NCBI GenBank assembly: GCA_036380835.1
Contig: DASVDZ010000047.1
Location: 9,997 to 73,996 of the forward strand
From: DASQJL01 sp036380835
Lineage (GTDB): Bacteria > Eisenbacteria > RBG-16-71-46 > SZUA-252
Direction: 5' to 3'
DNA: 64,000 bases
Shown here: positions 52,755 through 60,611 of the stretch, one piece after another
Layout: each line of letters starts with the position of its first letter
How positions within the stretch are numbered: the stretch's first letter is position 1
Position numbers and translations under genes: made by a program
The notes under the pieces: generated by a model
Seen by the model: only the letters and a program-made list of their open reading frames with translations
The model's database searches: none
What the model was told of the DNA's origin: nothing

Positions 52755-52922
52755 TCAGCCTTTCCGCGAGGCCCAGATCATCCCGACGCCCCAGACGATC
52801 AGGAGCGCCGGCCAGTAGCGGAGGATGTTGCCGTGAAGGAGGCCGAACTGCTGGAGGAGGAGCCCGGTGCCCACCGCGATGAGCGTCAGGGGAAACGCGA
52901 TCGTGTGACTGCCTCCGGCCAT
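52755..52922 (-). CDS. 55-residue LiaI/LiaF-type membrane protein
   Basis: A short gene encoding 55 residues with two hydrophobic helices: IAFPLTLIAVGTGLLLQQFG and YWPALLIVWGVGMIWA. The pattern of GLLL...LL.GN.LRYWPALLIVWG matches the N-terminal transmembrane domain of LiaF-like proteins. ATG at 52922 has an excellent Shine-Dalgarno (GGGAGGA, about eight bases upstream). The full LiaF-like gene ends 44 bases upstream of this start on the same strand, so the pair form a transcript. It probably acts as a membrane partner in envelope-stress control. Confidence 0.78.
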   Translation of the reverse strand: MAGGSHTIAFPLTLIAVGTGLLLQQFGLLHGNILRYWPALLIVWGVGMIWASRKG

Positions 52923-52965
52923 CGTGTGGATCCTCCCTGGAATGGTGGGTCGTGAACGACTGGGG

Positions 52966-53889
52966 CTAGAGCGCCGACTGCGCCGCCCGTTTGACGCGCA
53001 GGTAGAAGAGCGGCCCCTCCACGCGGATCACGATCACGCGACCCGACCCGTCCGCGGTCCACAGCCTGGTTCGCGACCGACCTCCCACGTGTCGGAGGAA
53101 ATCGTCGGGAACCGAGGCCCACGTCAGAGGGGAATGGATCTCGACCCGGACCGGCGCGTTCGCCGGCACCACGACGTCGGCCTTCGAGAGGAACCCGCGC
53201 AGCAGGACGAGCGCGGGGCGCCCGGCTCCGGTCGCCACGACGCGCACGCCGGAGGCCATGGCGTCGAAGTCGCACCGCTCCGGACGGAGGCGGCTCACGT
53301 CCGCGCGCACGCTGGAGAGGAGCGACTTCGTCTCGAGGCGGAGCCCGAGGCGGTCCGGCGCGTGGACCGATATCGTGCCGCCGAGGGGCGCCTGATAGAC
53401 GTGCGTCCCCGAGGCCGGCCAGTCGAGGAGCGCCGCGCCGTTCGACGACTGGAAGTGGTGCGTCGCCTTCGCCTCGCCTCCCGCGCCTCGCACGGTCAGC
53501 TCCAGACGTCGCGACGCGTCGCCCGCGGCCCCCGCGTCGACGTCGATCGACCCTCCGAAGGCCCTCGCGCGCATGGTCAGCGATTCGACGCGCGGGTGCG
53601 CGAGGTCGAGGATCGTCGCGTACGCGGGGCGCGTCGGGGCACCGTGGTGATAGGCCCACCACGCGCCGGCCGCCATCAGGGCGATGACGAGGAGGGTCGC
53701 GATCCACCCAAGGAGCGCGTTCCGGATGGCGTTGGCCAGGAGCGCCAGGCCGATCGCGATGAGCACCACCGGCCAGTACTGGAGGACCCAGAACGCGGAG
53801 CCGGCGGGCAGGAATCCGATGTGGCCCGCAAGGAGGATCACCCCGAGGCCCACCAGGAGCACGCCGAGCACGAGCTTGCCGAATCCCAT
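52966..53889 (-). CDS. LiaF-like membrane protein
   Basis: A 307-residue protein. Three or four N-terminal helices (KLVLGVLLVGLGVILLAGHIG, WPVVLIAIGLALLANAI and LLGWIATLLVIALMAAGAWW) are followed by a beta-rich extracytoplasmic domain of the LiaF/DUF2154 type, with SSVRADVSRLRPERCDFDAMASGVRVV-like repeats. In Firmicutes LiaF silences the LiaRS envelope-stress system; in this lineage the role is unknown. ATG at 53889 begins at the membrane domain; GTG at 53907 is also possible and no strong Shine-Dalgarno is seen. A tandem operator lies upstream, shared with the divergent barrel gene. Confidence 0.78.
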   Translation of the reverse strand: MGFGKLVLGVLLVGLGVILLAGHIGFLPAGSAFWVLQYWPVVLIAIGLALLANAIRNALLGWIATLLVIALMAAGAWWAYHHGAPTRPAYATILDLAHPRVESLTMRARAFGGSIDVDAGAAGDASRRLELTVRGAGGEAKATHHFQSSNGAALLDWPASGTHVYQAPLGGTISVHAPDRLGLRLETKSLLSSVRADVSRLRPERCDFDAMASGVRVVATGAGRPALVLLRGFLSKADVVVPANAPVRVEIHSPLTWASVPDDFLRHVGGRSRTRLWTADGSGRVIVIRVEGPLFYLRVKRAAQSAL

Positions 53890-54016
53890 GGGGGGAAGCC
53901 GTATCACGGGGGCCGGTCCGATGCAAGGGACGCCTTGGAGGGGCCCTCCGTCGGGCTGTCCCAGGCCCCGGCGGCAAGTACCTTTCCGTGCTTCGGGATA
54001 GCGTCCAACCCCCAAA

Positions 54017-54057
54017 AGTTAAGGTAGCTTACAAAATCAAGTTAAGATAACTTAACT
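54017..54057. promoter_or_regulatory. Tandem inverted-repeat operator between divergent genes
   Basis: A perfect site AGTTAAG-ATAA-CTTAACT (54040-54057) and a weaker upstream copy AGTTAAG-GTAG-CTTACAA (54017-54034) are spaced 23 bases apart, about two helical turns. They lie in an AT-rich island between the LiaF-like gene and the barrel/cytochrome genes. A dimeric repressor is implied; the shape recalls DtxR/MntR-type sites, but the regulator is not identified. Confidence 0.62.
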
Positions 54058-54123
54058 CCTTCCCTTGTGAGACGGCTCGCTCGGAAGGGCGATCCCGCGA
54101 CCCCACTACCGGAGGGATGGAAG

Positions 54124-54933
54124 ATGACCCGGCTTCGAAGCAGCGTTCTCTTCGCCTTGGCGACGCTCGTCGCGGTGGCGATCCTCGCCCCCGCGCCCGC
54201 GCGCGCCGATCGAAAGTACTTCGTCGAAACCTACACGCCGTATCTCGCTCCGGCCGGCGAGCTGGAGTTCGAGACCTGGCTCACCGCCAGGTCCGGAAGA
54301 CAGGATCCCTCGGAGCGCGTGGCCTGGGAGCAGCGCGAGGAATTCGAGTACGCGGTCACGGATCGACTGACCACCGCCGCGTATCTCAACTTCAGCCAGC
54401 CGTCGGGGGGCTCCCTTCGGTTCACGGCCCCCTCGCTCGAGCTGATCTATCGAATGGCCGATCCGGGCAGGATCCCGGGCGATCCGGCCGTCTATCTGGA
54501 GACGACGGAATCGGGCGAGGAACTCGAGATGGAGCCGAAGCTCCTCCTCGCGCGCCGCGCCGGGCGTCTCGTGAGCGCGGCGAACGTGATCGGCGAATTC
54601 GAATTCCGGCACAACGACGACGAGCTCCTCGAGAGCGGCGCCGTGCTCCGGAAGGCGTGGGCCTGGGCCCTCACCGGGGGCGCCGCCTACGAGGTGTCCC
54701 CGAACGTCTCCGTGGCGCTCGAGGCGCGTTATCGGAGCGAGTACCCCAATTTCGGGCCGCGCTCGGGCGCGGCGTTCTCGCTCGGGCCGGCGGTGAATCT
54801 GCAGGCGGGGAAGGTGCAGCTCGCCATCGGCATGCTGAAGCAGGTGCGTGGGACGCCGAGGACGACGGGGAACCTCAATCTGGCCGACTTCGAGCGCACC
54901 GAGATTCGCACCATCATCGGAGTCGATCTTTGA
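54124..54933 (+). CDS. Predicted outer-membrane barrel protein
   Basis: A 269-residue secreted protein. A signal peptide (VLFALATLVAVAILAPAPARA) is followed by RKYFVETYTPYLAPAGELEFE and many amphipathic strands such as DRLTTAAYLNFSQP and NVSVALEARYRSEYPNFG. The last strand is TEIRTIIGVDL. The pattern fits a small outer-membrane barrel of unknown ligand. ATG at 54124 has GGAGGG upstream; a start at 54067 would lack a signal-like beginning. The stop overlaps the TTG of the small cytochrome gene. Control probably comes from the tandem operator upstream. Confidence 0.75.
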   Translation: MTRLRSSVLFALATLVAVAILAPAPARADRKYFVETYTPYLAPAGELEFETWLTARSGRQDPSERVAWEQREEFEYAVTDRLTTAAYLNFSQPSGGSLRFTAPSLELIYRMADPGRIPGDPAVYLETTESGEELEMEPKLLLARRAGRLVSAANVIGEFEFRHNDDELLESGAVLRKAWAWALTGGAAYEVSPNVSVALEARYRSEYPNFGPRSGAAFSLGPAVNLQAGKVQLAIGMLKQVRGTPRTTGNLNLADFERTEIRTIIGVDL

Positions 54934-55214
54934 GGAGGTGTCTTTGCCTCATGGCGCTGATATCCGCCGGGTGCGCGCACGCGCCACGAGCGGAGGTTCG
55001 AGCGGCCGACGATGGGAACGACGCGTACGCGCGGGGCCTCCTGGCGCGGCGCTGCCAGGGCTGCCACGCCATGCCGGATCCGCGATCCCATTCCCGTGAG
55101 GCCTGGGCGCGGGGGCTCGCCAAGATGCGCCGGCGCCTGAATCTCCCGGACGAGGATTGGCGGAGCCTTCTCGCCCTGGTTCCCCAGGACTCGGCGGCGA
55201 GTGGGGTCAAGTGA
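54930..55214 (+). CDS. Small c-type cytochrome-like lipoprotein
   Basis: A 94-residue protein: a short signal sequence (RRCLCLMALISAGC, plausible lipobox), then a single CxxCH haem site in RRCQGCHAMPDPRSHSREAW, and a helical end. The size and the conserved spacing to MPDP match small mono-haem cytochromes. TTG at 54930 overlaps the barrel stop (TTGA) and has GGAG seven bases upstream; ATG at 54951 is an alternative but would weaken the signal peptide. It probably passes electrons to or from the barrel encoded just upstream, or is simply co-made with it. Confidence 0.7.
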   Translation: MRRCLCLMALISAGCAHAPRAEVRAADDGNDAYARGLLARRCQGCHAMPDPRSHSREAWARGLAKMRRRLNLPDEDWRSLLALVPQDSAASGVK

Positions 55215-55232
55215 CGGCGCCGAAACGGCTTT

Positions 55233-55259
55233 GGCCGGCGCGGGCCTCCCGCGCCGGCC
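55233..55259 (+). terminator. Rho-independent-like terminator
   Basis: GGCCGGCGCGGG and CCCGCGCCGGCC form a perfect 12-base-pair stem with a 3-base loop, followed by TTT. It lies 18 bases after the cytochrome stop and before the fabL promoter. Confidence 0.75.
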
Positions 55260-55266
55260 TTTCCGG

Positions 55267-55295
55267 TTGACTTTCCCCGTCCACGCCGAGAGAAT
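55267..55295 (+). promoter_or_regulatory. Predicted promoter of fabL
   Basis: TTGACT (55267-55272) and GAGAAT (55290-55295) are 17 bases apart and directly follow the terminator. Transcription would start about 25 bases before the fabL ATG. Confidence 0.5.
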
Positions 55296-55328
55296 TCGCG
55301 TCCATTCAACGAGTTACAGGGAGGGCCC

Positions 55329-56078
55329 ATGCCGGAGCTCAAGGGAAAGACGGCGCTCGTCACGGGGGGCACGCGCGGAATCGGCAAGGCGATCGCGCTC
55401 GACCTCGCTGAGATGGGCGCGGACGTCGCCATCAATTTCTTCCGGAGCCGCGAGTCGGCCAAGGCCACCGTCGCCGAGCTCGAGGCCAAGGGGGTCCGGT
55501 CGGTCGCGCTCCGCGCCAACATCGGGAACGAGGAACAGATCCCCGGCATGTTCGCGGAGCTCAAGGAGAAGTTCGGGAAGCTCGACATCCTCGTCTCGAA
55601 CGCGGCGCTCGGACACTTCGGCAACGTGCTCGAGGTGAACGACAAGATGTGGGACGTCGCGATGGCGACGAACGCGAAGGCTCTCCTCTTCTGCGCGCAG
55701 GAAGCGGTCAAGATCATGCCCGACGGGGGCAAGATCCTCGCGCTCACGTCGCTCGGCAGCCACCGGTACATCCCCGGCTACGCCGCCATCGGCGTTTCCA
55801 AGGCCGCGATCGAGACCCTCGTCCGCTACCTCGCGTACGAGCTCGCGCCGAAGAAGATCAACGTGAACGCCGTCTCGGGCGGATTCATCGACACCGATTC
55901 GCTCAAGATCTTCCCGAGCTACGACGAGATCATCCGCGAGTCGATCGAGCGGACGCCGTTCAAGCGCGTCGGCACGCCGAAGGAAGTCGCGAACGTCGCC
56001 GCCTTCCTCTGCACCGACCGGGCTTCCTGGGTCACGGGCCAGGTGGTCATCGTGGACGGAGGCTACACGCTCGGCTGA
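55329..56078 (+). CDS. fabL: Enoyl-ACP reductase, FabL type
   Basis: A 249-residue short-chain dehydrogenase/reductase. The cofactor loop TGGTRGIGKA and the NADPH-favouring NFFRSRESA segment fit FabL. The catalytic pair has the enoyl-reductase spacing Tyr-x6-Lys (Tyr151, Lys158 in GYAAIGVSKAA), not the Tyr-x3-Lys of ordinary SDRs. SLGSHRYIPGY is also FabL-like. It would carry out the last reduction of each fatty-acid elongation cycle in the cytosol. It has its own promoter, and ATG has GGGAGGG upstream. No other fatty-acid synthesis gene is adjacent. Confidence 0.85.
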   Translation: MPELKGKTALVTGGTRGIGKAIALDLAEMGADVAINFFRSRESAKATVAELEAKGVRSVALRANIGNEEQIPGMFAELKEKFGKLDILVSNAALGHFGNVLEVNDKMWDVAMATNAKALLFCAQEAVKIMPDGGKILALTSLGSHRYIPGYAAIGVSKAAIETLVRYLAYELAPKKINVNAVSGGFIDTDSLKIFPSYDEIIRESIERTPFKRVGTPKEVANVAAFLCTDRASWVTGQVVIVDGGYTLG

Positions 56079-56120
56079 TCGCGCCGCGGCGGCGCCTCGG
56101 CGCCGGCCGGCGCGCCTCGC

Positions 56121-56603
56121 TCATCGCCTCGGCGCCCACCAGCCGACGAGGCGCGTGCTCCCGAGGAACGAGAGGAGCCGGCCGTCGAAGAGCAGGAAGC
56201 CGACGATGCCGAGGTTCACGATCGAGGCGACGAGCACGGTGCGGAGCAGCGACGCGTCGCCGCCGAACTCCGGGGGCCTCGTGATCAGGTAGGTGAGCGA
56301 AGCCACCTCGCTCAGGAGCGCGAAGACGATCCCCCACGGTCGCGCCGACCGTTTGCCCAGCCAGAGCGCGGTCATCACGAAGAACGCTCCCCCCGACTGG
56401 ACCGCGGAGAAGAAGACGCTCTGGACCGCCATCTGGAGCGCGTAGCCCGCGAGCGCGCCGCGCTCCACCTGGGACGCGATGTAGAACGACGTCCCGAGCA
56501 CGCCGCCCAGGAGCTCCTGGAACCCCTTGATGGCCCAGATCGCGGTCAGAGCGTGGATCTGCCACGGGCGTCGGACCGTGCGGGCCGCCGCGACGCTCGC
56601 CAC
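56121..56603 (-). CDS. Four-helix membrane protein, unknown
   Basis: A 160-residue protein with about four hydrophobic helices: ALTAIWAIKGFQELLGGVLG, FFSAVQSGGAFFVMTALWLG, WGIVFALLSEVASLTYLI and VLVASIVNLGIVGFLLF. I recognise no family. GTG at 56603 lies 4 bases after the OsmC stop on the same strand, so the two are probably cotranscribed. The longer upstream frame is Arg/Ser-rich shadow sequence. The ribosome site is weak, which lowers certainty on the start. Confidence 0.65.
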   Translation of the reverse strand: MASVAAARTVRRPWQIHALTAIWAIKGFQELLGGVLGTSFYIASQVERGALAGYALQMAVQSVFFSAVQSGGAFFVMTALWLGKRSARPWGIVFALLSEVASLTYLITRPPEFGGDASLLRTVLVASIVNLGIVGFLLFDGRLLSFLGSTRLVGWWAPRR

Positions 56604-56607
56604 CGGA

Positions 56608-57090
56608 TCAGACCGTCGCCGCGACCGTGATCGCGGGCTCGTTTCGCACCGGGAAGTTGACCGAGTTCGCGATGAAGCACTCGTGGTGCGCCGCCTCGTG
56701 GAGCGCACGCGCCTTCTCCGGGTCCGATCCGGCGGCGATCGTCACGCGCGGCCGGAGGAGGACGTCGGTGAACTTGAAGGTCTTTTCGACGCGCGACATC
56801 ACGCCGACGGCCTCGTCCTCGTACGTGATCACCTGGACGCCGCTTCGGACGCAGAGCGCGATGTACGAGAGGAAGTGGCACGCCGAGAGGGACGCGACGA
56901 GCAGGTCCTCGGGATTCTCCCGGGCGGGATCGCCCCGGAACGCGGGCGCCGACGACATCGCGATCGACGGCTTCCCCGGGATGTCCACCCGGCAGTCGCG
57001 CGAGTAGGCGGCGTAGTCGGTCGCCGGGCCCTTCGCGGCTCCCGTCCAGACCAGGCGGCATTCGAACCGGTGATCGTGGCTCACGGCCAT
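56608..57090 (-). CDS. OsmC/Ohr-family peroxide reductase
   Basis: A 160-residue OsmC-family thiol peroxidase. The two conserved cysteines are in ASLSACHFLSY and AHHECFIANS, with the adjacent ENPEDLL motif. Members reduce organic hydroperoxides in the cytosol with lipoyl or thiol donors. ATG at 57090 follows GAAGGAGA. It lies between the MFS gene upstream and the small membrane protein downstream on the same strand, with 37- and 4-base gaps. OsmC versus Ohr cannot be decided with confidence. Confidence 0.9.
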   Translation of the reverse strand: MAVSHDHRFECRLVWTGAAKGPATDYAAYSRDCRVDIPGKPSIAMSSAPAFRGDPARENPEDLLVASLSACHFLSYIALCVRSGVQVITYEDEAVGVMSRVEKTFKFTDVLLRPRVTIAAGSDPEKARALHEAAHHECFIANSVNFPVRNEPAITVAATV

Positions 57091-57127
57091 GACGATGTCT
57101 CCTTCGACGCGCCGCCCGCGGCGGCGC

Positions 57128-58456
57128 TCATGCGACGGCCGGGCGGCCCGCGGCCGCGGACTCCCGGTCGGTGGATGGATCGATGCGGCGTCTGAGATCC
57201 CAGTACCCGGCCGCCGCGATCACGGTCACGCTCGCGAGGCCGCACCAGAGAACGATCGGGCGCCCCTTCGCCAGGTCGAGCAGCGCTCCGCCGGCGAGCG
57301 GTCCGATCGACCAGCCGAACGCGTTGAAGAGCCCGTAGACTCCCATGTACCGGCCGCGCAGCTCCTCCGAGGAGAAGTTGGCGACCAGCCCCATCGAGGC
57401 CGGGAGCGACACGATCTCGCCCGAGGTCACGATGAACATCGCGATCAGGAGCGGGACGAATCCCGACGCCCACCCCATCATGCCATAGCCGAGCGCGTAG
57501 AGGAGACTCCCCACGGTGAGGGCCGTCGTCATCCGCGTGCCGCCGAGGAGCCGCGTGGCGGGGAACTGGAGGAAGACGACCATGAGCCCGTTCAGCGTGT
57601 AGAGGAAGCCCAGCTGCACCTTGCTGAGCCCCACCCACTCCACGGCGAAGACCGAGAGCGTGGACATGAGCTGCGCCATGACGAGGAAGAGGAGGAGCGT
57701 GATCACGCAGTACCGGAGGAAGAGGCGGTCGCGCGCGATCACGTCGAGGCCCGCGTAGGAGAGGCGCCGCCCGCCCGTGGAGGGGCCGATCTGCGGCACC
57801 TGAACCCGCGCCGGCTCGTCCCCCGGCGGCTCCCGGCGCGCGCGGTCCGGAATCGTCTCGACCACCTTGAGGGCGATCAGGACGCCTGCCACGAGGAGCA
57901 CGAACGCGCCGAGGAAGAAGAGCGAGGCGTAGGACTGGGCCGCCAGGAAGCCGCCGAGCGCCGGCCCGAGCGCCCACCCGAGATTCCCGCCCACGCGAAG
58001 GACGCCGTACGCTTCGATCCGCTTCTCGCCGTGCGTGATGTCGGCGACCATGGCCGCGGACGGCGGTTCGTACATGCGCCCCGCGATCGAGCTGAGCGAC
58101 GTGAGGAGCACGAACGCGAGGAACGGCCAGTGCCAGAGGACCGACGCGCCGAGGCCCGCGAAGGCGACCGCGCGCAGGAACTGGGAGATCAGGAGCACCA
58201 TCTTCCGCCCGTAGCGGTCGCTCATGTCCCCCCCGACGACCTGGCCGAGGGCGCCGGCCAAGGCGGCGACGAAGAAGACCGATCCGACCGCGCTCATCGG
58301 GATGCCGCGCACGCCGTGGAGGTAGAGCGCGAGGAACGGGATGACGATCGCGAAGCCGGTCGAGGAGATCAGCCGCCCGGCGAAGAGGTAGAGAAGGCGG
58401 CGATCTTCCTGGAAGAGAACGCGACGGGGAAAGACGGTGTCGACCCAACGGAGCAC
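57128..58456 (-). CDS. Major facilitator superfamily transporter
   Basis: A 442-residue MFS permease with about twelve membrane helices. The loop 2-3 signature GGDMSDRYGRKMVLL and the equivalent second-half loop TRLLGGTRMTT are visible. The sequence resembles drug or sugar efflux carriers; the substrate cannot be read. GTG at 58456 starts LRWVDTVFPRRVLF. It leads a minus-strand run with the OsmC gene. The 172-base gap to mscL, upstream of both genes, contains no promoter I can place with confidence. Confidence 0.88.
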   Translation of the reverse strand: MLRWVDTVFPRRVLFQEDRRLLYLFAGRLISSTGFAIVIPFLALYLHGVRGIPMSAVGSVFFVAALAGALGQVVGGDMSDRYGRKMVLLISQFLRAVAFAGLGASVLWHWPFLAFVLLTSLSSIAGRMYEPPSAAMVADITHGEKRIEAYGVLRVGGNLGWALGPALGGFLAAQSYASLFFLGAFVLLVAGVLIALKVVETIPDRARREPPGDEPARVQVPQIGPSTGGRRLSYAGLDVIARDRLFLRYCVITLLLFLVMAQLMSTLSVFAVEWVGLSKVQLGFLYTLNGLMVVFLQFPATRLLGGTRMTTALTVGSLLYALGYGMMGWASGFVPLLIAMFIVTSGEIVSLPASMGLVANFSSEELRGRYMGVYGLFNAFGWSIGPLAGGALLDLAKGRPIVLWCGLASVTVIAAAGYWDLRRRIDPSTDRESAAAGRPAVA

Positions 58457-58628
58457 GCGTGCCTCACCCCGATCGGGTCGGGAGGGCGTGGTGCGTCGGC
58501 GCGCGTTTCACGATGGAAAGAGGGTAACACAGCGGGGTAGGCTCCAGCCGCCGGCCCAGGGGCCGGCCCTGCCTGTCGGGCGCGGCGGCCGCGCGGGCCG
58601 ACGGACGCGTCACCACGGAGGTGGAGCG

Positions 58629-58925
58629 ATGCTGAAAGAATTCAAGGAATTCCTGATGAAGCACGGCGTGATCGGGCTGGCGGTCGCGGTCGTGATCGGC
58701 GGGGCGGTGGGCAAGCTCGTCACGGCGCTCGTGGCGGACATCATCATGCCGGTCGTGGGGGCGCTGACTCCGAGCGGCAATTGGCGTGAGGCGGTGCTTC
58801 AGATCGGCAATATCAAGTTCGGGATCGGGGACTTCGCGGGCGCGTTCGTGGACTTCGTCATCATCTCGCTGGTCATCTTCCTCATCGTGAAGAACCTGAT
58901 CAAGGAGGCGCCGGCGAAGGGATGA
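58629..58925 (+). CDS. mscL: Large-conductance mechanosensitive channel, short form
   Basis: A 98-residue MscL: N-terminal amphipathic LKEFKEFLMKHGVI, TM1 GLAVAVVIGGAVGKLVTALVADIIMP (about 14-40), a short periplasmic loop and TM2 FVDFVIISLVIFLIVKNLI. It opens as a pentamer under membrane tension to release solutes. It ends about ten residues after TM2, so the C-terminal helical bundle of the ~136-residue E. coli protein is missing. ATG at 58629 has GGAGGTGG upstream. It is convergent with the SRPBCC gene, one base apart. Confidence 0.92.
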   Translation: MLKEFKEFLMKHGVIGLAVAVVIGGAVGKLVTALVADIIMPVVGALTPSGNWREAVLQIGNIKFGIGDFAGAFVDFVIISLVIFLIVKNLIKEAPAKG

Positions 58926-58926
58926 T

Positions 58927-59532
58927 CTAGGGACCGGTGGCGTGGGCGACCGCGGCCGAGCCCGCCCGGTACGCAGCCTCGGCCCTCCGTTTCAGGGCCT
59001 CGTTCATCTGAATGAAGCCGCGCTTCACGCTTCCGTTCAGCGTCGGCGTGAAGAAGGGGACCAGGATCCCGGTGAACGTCTCGTTCTGCGTGAAGCGGGC
59101 ATGGGTCGAATCGAGCGGCGCCACCTCGAGGAGGTGCTCGCCGTCGAAGACGCCCGGCGCCAGCACGCGGCCGCGCCAGCGGAGCGTCCCGGACGGATCG
59201 TAATCGAGGATCTTCGGGTGGACGGTCATCGCGGGGCCGTGCGGTGGGTCGATGGAGACGTCGAGGCGCCCTCCCTTCCGGAGGAGCCCGGTGGCCCTGG
59301 GCATGAAGCGGTTCCACTGCGGATAGGAGGCCAAGTCGGAGGCGATCGCCCAGACCCGGTCGGCCGGCGCGGCGATGTCGATGTGCGTCTCGAGATCGAG
59401 GCGGGGCCAATGGGTCGCCTGCGCGATCGCGAGCAGAACGCCCAAGGCGATGGCCACGAACAGGAAGAGATGGGAGAGCGATCGGAGCCGACCGCGCACG
59501 TCGGGATCGGATCCCATCGGCGATTGGATCAT
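58927..59532 (-). CDS. Membrane-anchored SRPBCC (START-like) protein
   Basis: A 201-residue protein with an N-terminal hydrophobic segment (LFLFVAIALGVLLAIAQA) and a SRPBCC domain opening with THIDIAAPADRVWAIASDLASYPQWN. These helix-grip folds bind hydrophobic ligands. The final GFIQMNEALKRRAEAAYR is the usual long C-terminal helix. ATG at 59532 has GAGGGG about five bases upstream. It is divergent from the CoA-transferase-like gene. Ligand and role are unknown. Confidence 0.82.
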   Translation of the reverse strand: MIQSPMGSDPDVRGRLRSLSHLFLFVAIALGVLLAIAQATHWPRLDLETHIDIAAPADRVWAIASDLASYPQWNRFMPRATGLLRKGGRLDVSIDPPHGPAMTVHPKILDYDPSGTLRWRGRVLAPGVFDGEHLLEVAPLDSTHARFTQNETFTGILVPFFTPTLNGSVKRGFIQMNEALKRRAEAAYRAGSAAVAHATGP

Positions 59533-59588
59533 GAGCACCCCTCGGCGCTCCGGGCGCGCGGCGATGCCGCGGCCTCGGCGCGAGCCCG

Positions 59589-59594
59589 TATAAT
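59589..59594 (+). promoter_or_regulatory. Perfect -10 hexamer next to a start codon
   Basis: TATAAT lies 15 bases before the ATG at 59610, which would give a leader of only about nine bases. No -35 consensus and no Shine-Dalgarno are seen. Initiation on a nearly leaderless message, or at ATG 59634, is possible. Confidence 0.5.
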
Positions 59595-59609
59595 GCCACA
59601 TCCACGACC

Positions 59610-60611
59610 ATGACGACCGAACCCATCGTCCGAATGGACGATCTCTTTCCCTGGCGGCCGGCGCCGCGCTCGGACGCGCTGCCCCATCACGCGGGCGAGG
59701 ACAAGGTCCTCCCTCTCGCGGAGGCGATCCGGCGCCACGTCCGGCCCGGAGCCTCGATCGCGCTTGGAACCTGCCTCGAACAGATGATCCCCTTCGCGGC
59801 GACGCATGAGCTCATCCGTCAAGAAACCGGCGACCTCACCCTCATCGGGCCGGTCAGCGACATCTGCTTCGACCAACTGATCGGCGCGGGGCTCGCGCGC
59901 CGGGTGATGGCGGCCTGGGTGGGGAACGTGATGATGGGCTCGGCGTACGCGTTCCGGCGGGCCGTCGAGCGCGGCGCGCCGCGGCCGCTCGAGGTCGTCG
60001 ACTTCTCGAACTTCACGCTCGCGCTGGCGCTCCACGCCGGCGCCATCGGCGCGCCGTTCATTCCGACGCGGAGCGCGCTCGGCGCCGACTGGATCGACGG
60101 GAATCCGTACCTCGCGCGGATCGACGATCCGCTGGGAGGAGGGCCGGTGCTGGCCGTGAAGCCGCTCCGTCCCGACGTCACGATCGTCCACGCGCAGCGC
60201 GCGGACCCGCACGGCAACGCCGTGATGTGGGGAAGCCTCGGGATCACCCCCGACGCCGCGCGCGCCGCGCGCGCCGTGATCGTGACCGCGGAGGAGATCG
60301 TCTCGCCCGAGCGGATCCGGCGCGATCCGAATCGGGTCGTCGTGCCGGGCCTCGTGGTCGTCGCGGTCTGCGAGGCGCGGTTCGGCGCCCATCCGTCGCC
60401 GGCGCAGGGCTACTACCGGCGCGACCACGAGGCGTACGCGGCGTATCACCGCGCCACGAAGACCGAGGGAGGCTACGCGGCCTGGCGCGCCGAGTGGGTG
60501 GACGGGGCGCGGGATCTCGCGGGGTACGTGGCGCGCCTCGGGAACGAGCGCGTACACGCCCTGATCCCGGTGGAGCATCACTTCGCGGAGCCGGTGGACT
60601 ATGGGTATTGA
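59610..60611 (+). CDS. CoA-transferase family I alpha-subunit-like protein
   Basis: A 333-residue protein resembling glutaconate CoA-transferase subunit A and related acyl-CoA enzymes. Landmarks are VRPGASIALGTCLEQMIPFAA, DLTLIGPVSDICFDQLIGAG and the VKPLRPDVTIVHAQRADPHGNA motif. Such proteins usually need a beta subunit carrying the catalytic Glu; none is encoded here. The next gene (pabB) overlaps its end by 11 bases. It could work with a distant partner or alone in an unknown CoA reaction. Activity is inferred. Confidence 0.82.
   Translation: MTTEPIVRMDDLFPWRPAPRSDALPHHAGEDKVLPLAEAIRRHVRPGASIALGTCLEQMIPFAATHELIRQETGDLTLIGPVSDICFDQLIGAGLARRVMAAWVGNVMMGSAYAFRRAVERGAPRPLEVVDFSNFTLALALHAGAIGAPFIPTRSALGADWIDGNPYLARIDDPLGGGPVLAVKPLRPDVTIVHAQRADPHGNAVMWGSLGITPDAARAARAVIVTAEEIVSPERIRRDPNRVVVPGLVVVAVCEARFGAHPSPAQGYYRRDHEAYAAYHRATKTEGGYAAWRAEWVDGARDLAGYVARLGNERVHALIPVEHHFAEPVDYGY

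Noticed and set aside
55329..56078. Ordinary SDR or FabG
   Set aside because: The catalytic spacing is Tyr-x6-Lys with FabL-like flanks, not Tyr-x3-Lys.
56079..56120. Terminator between fabL and the membrane protein
   Set aside because: The GC-rich run can fold in several short overlapping ways, with no single strong stem or T-tract.
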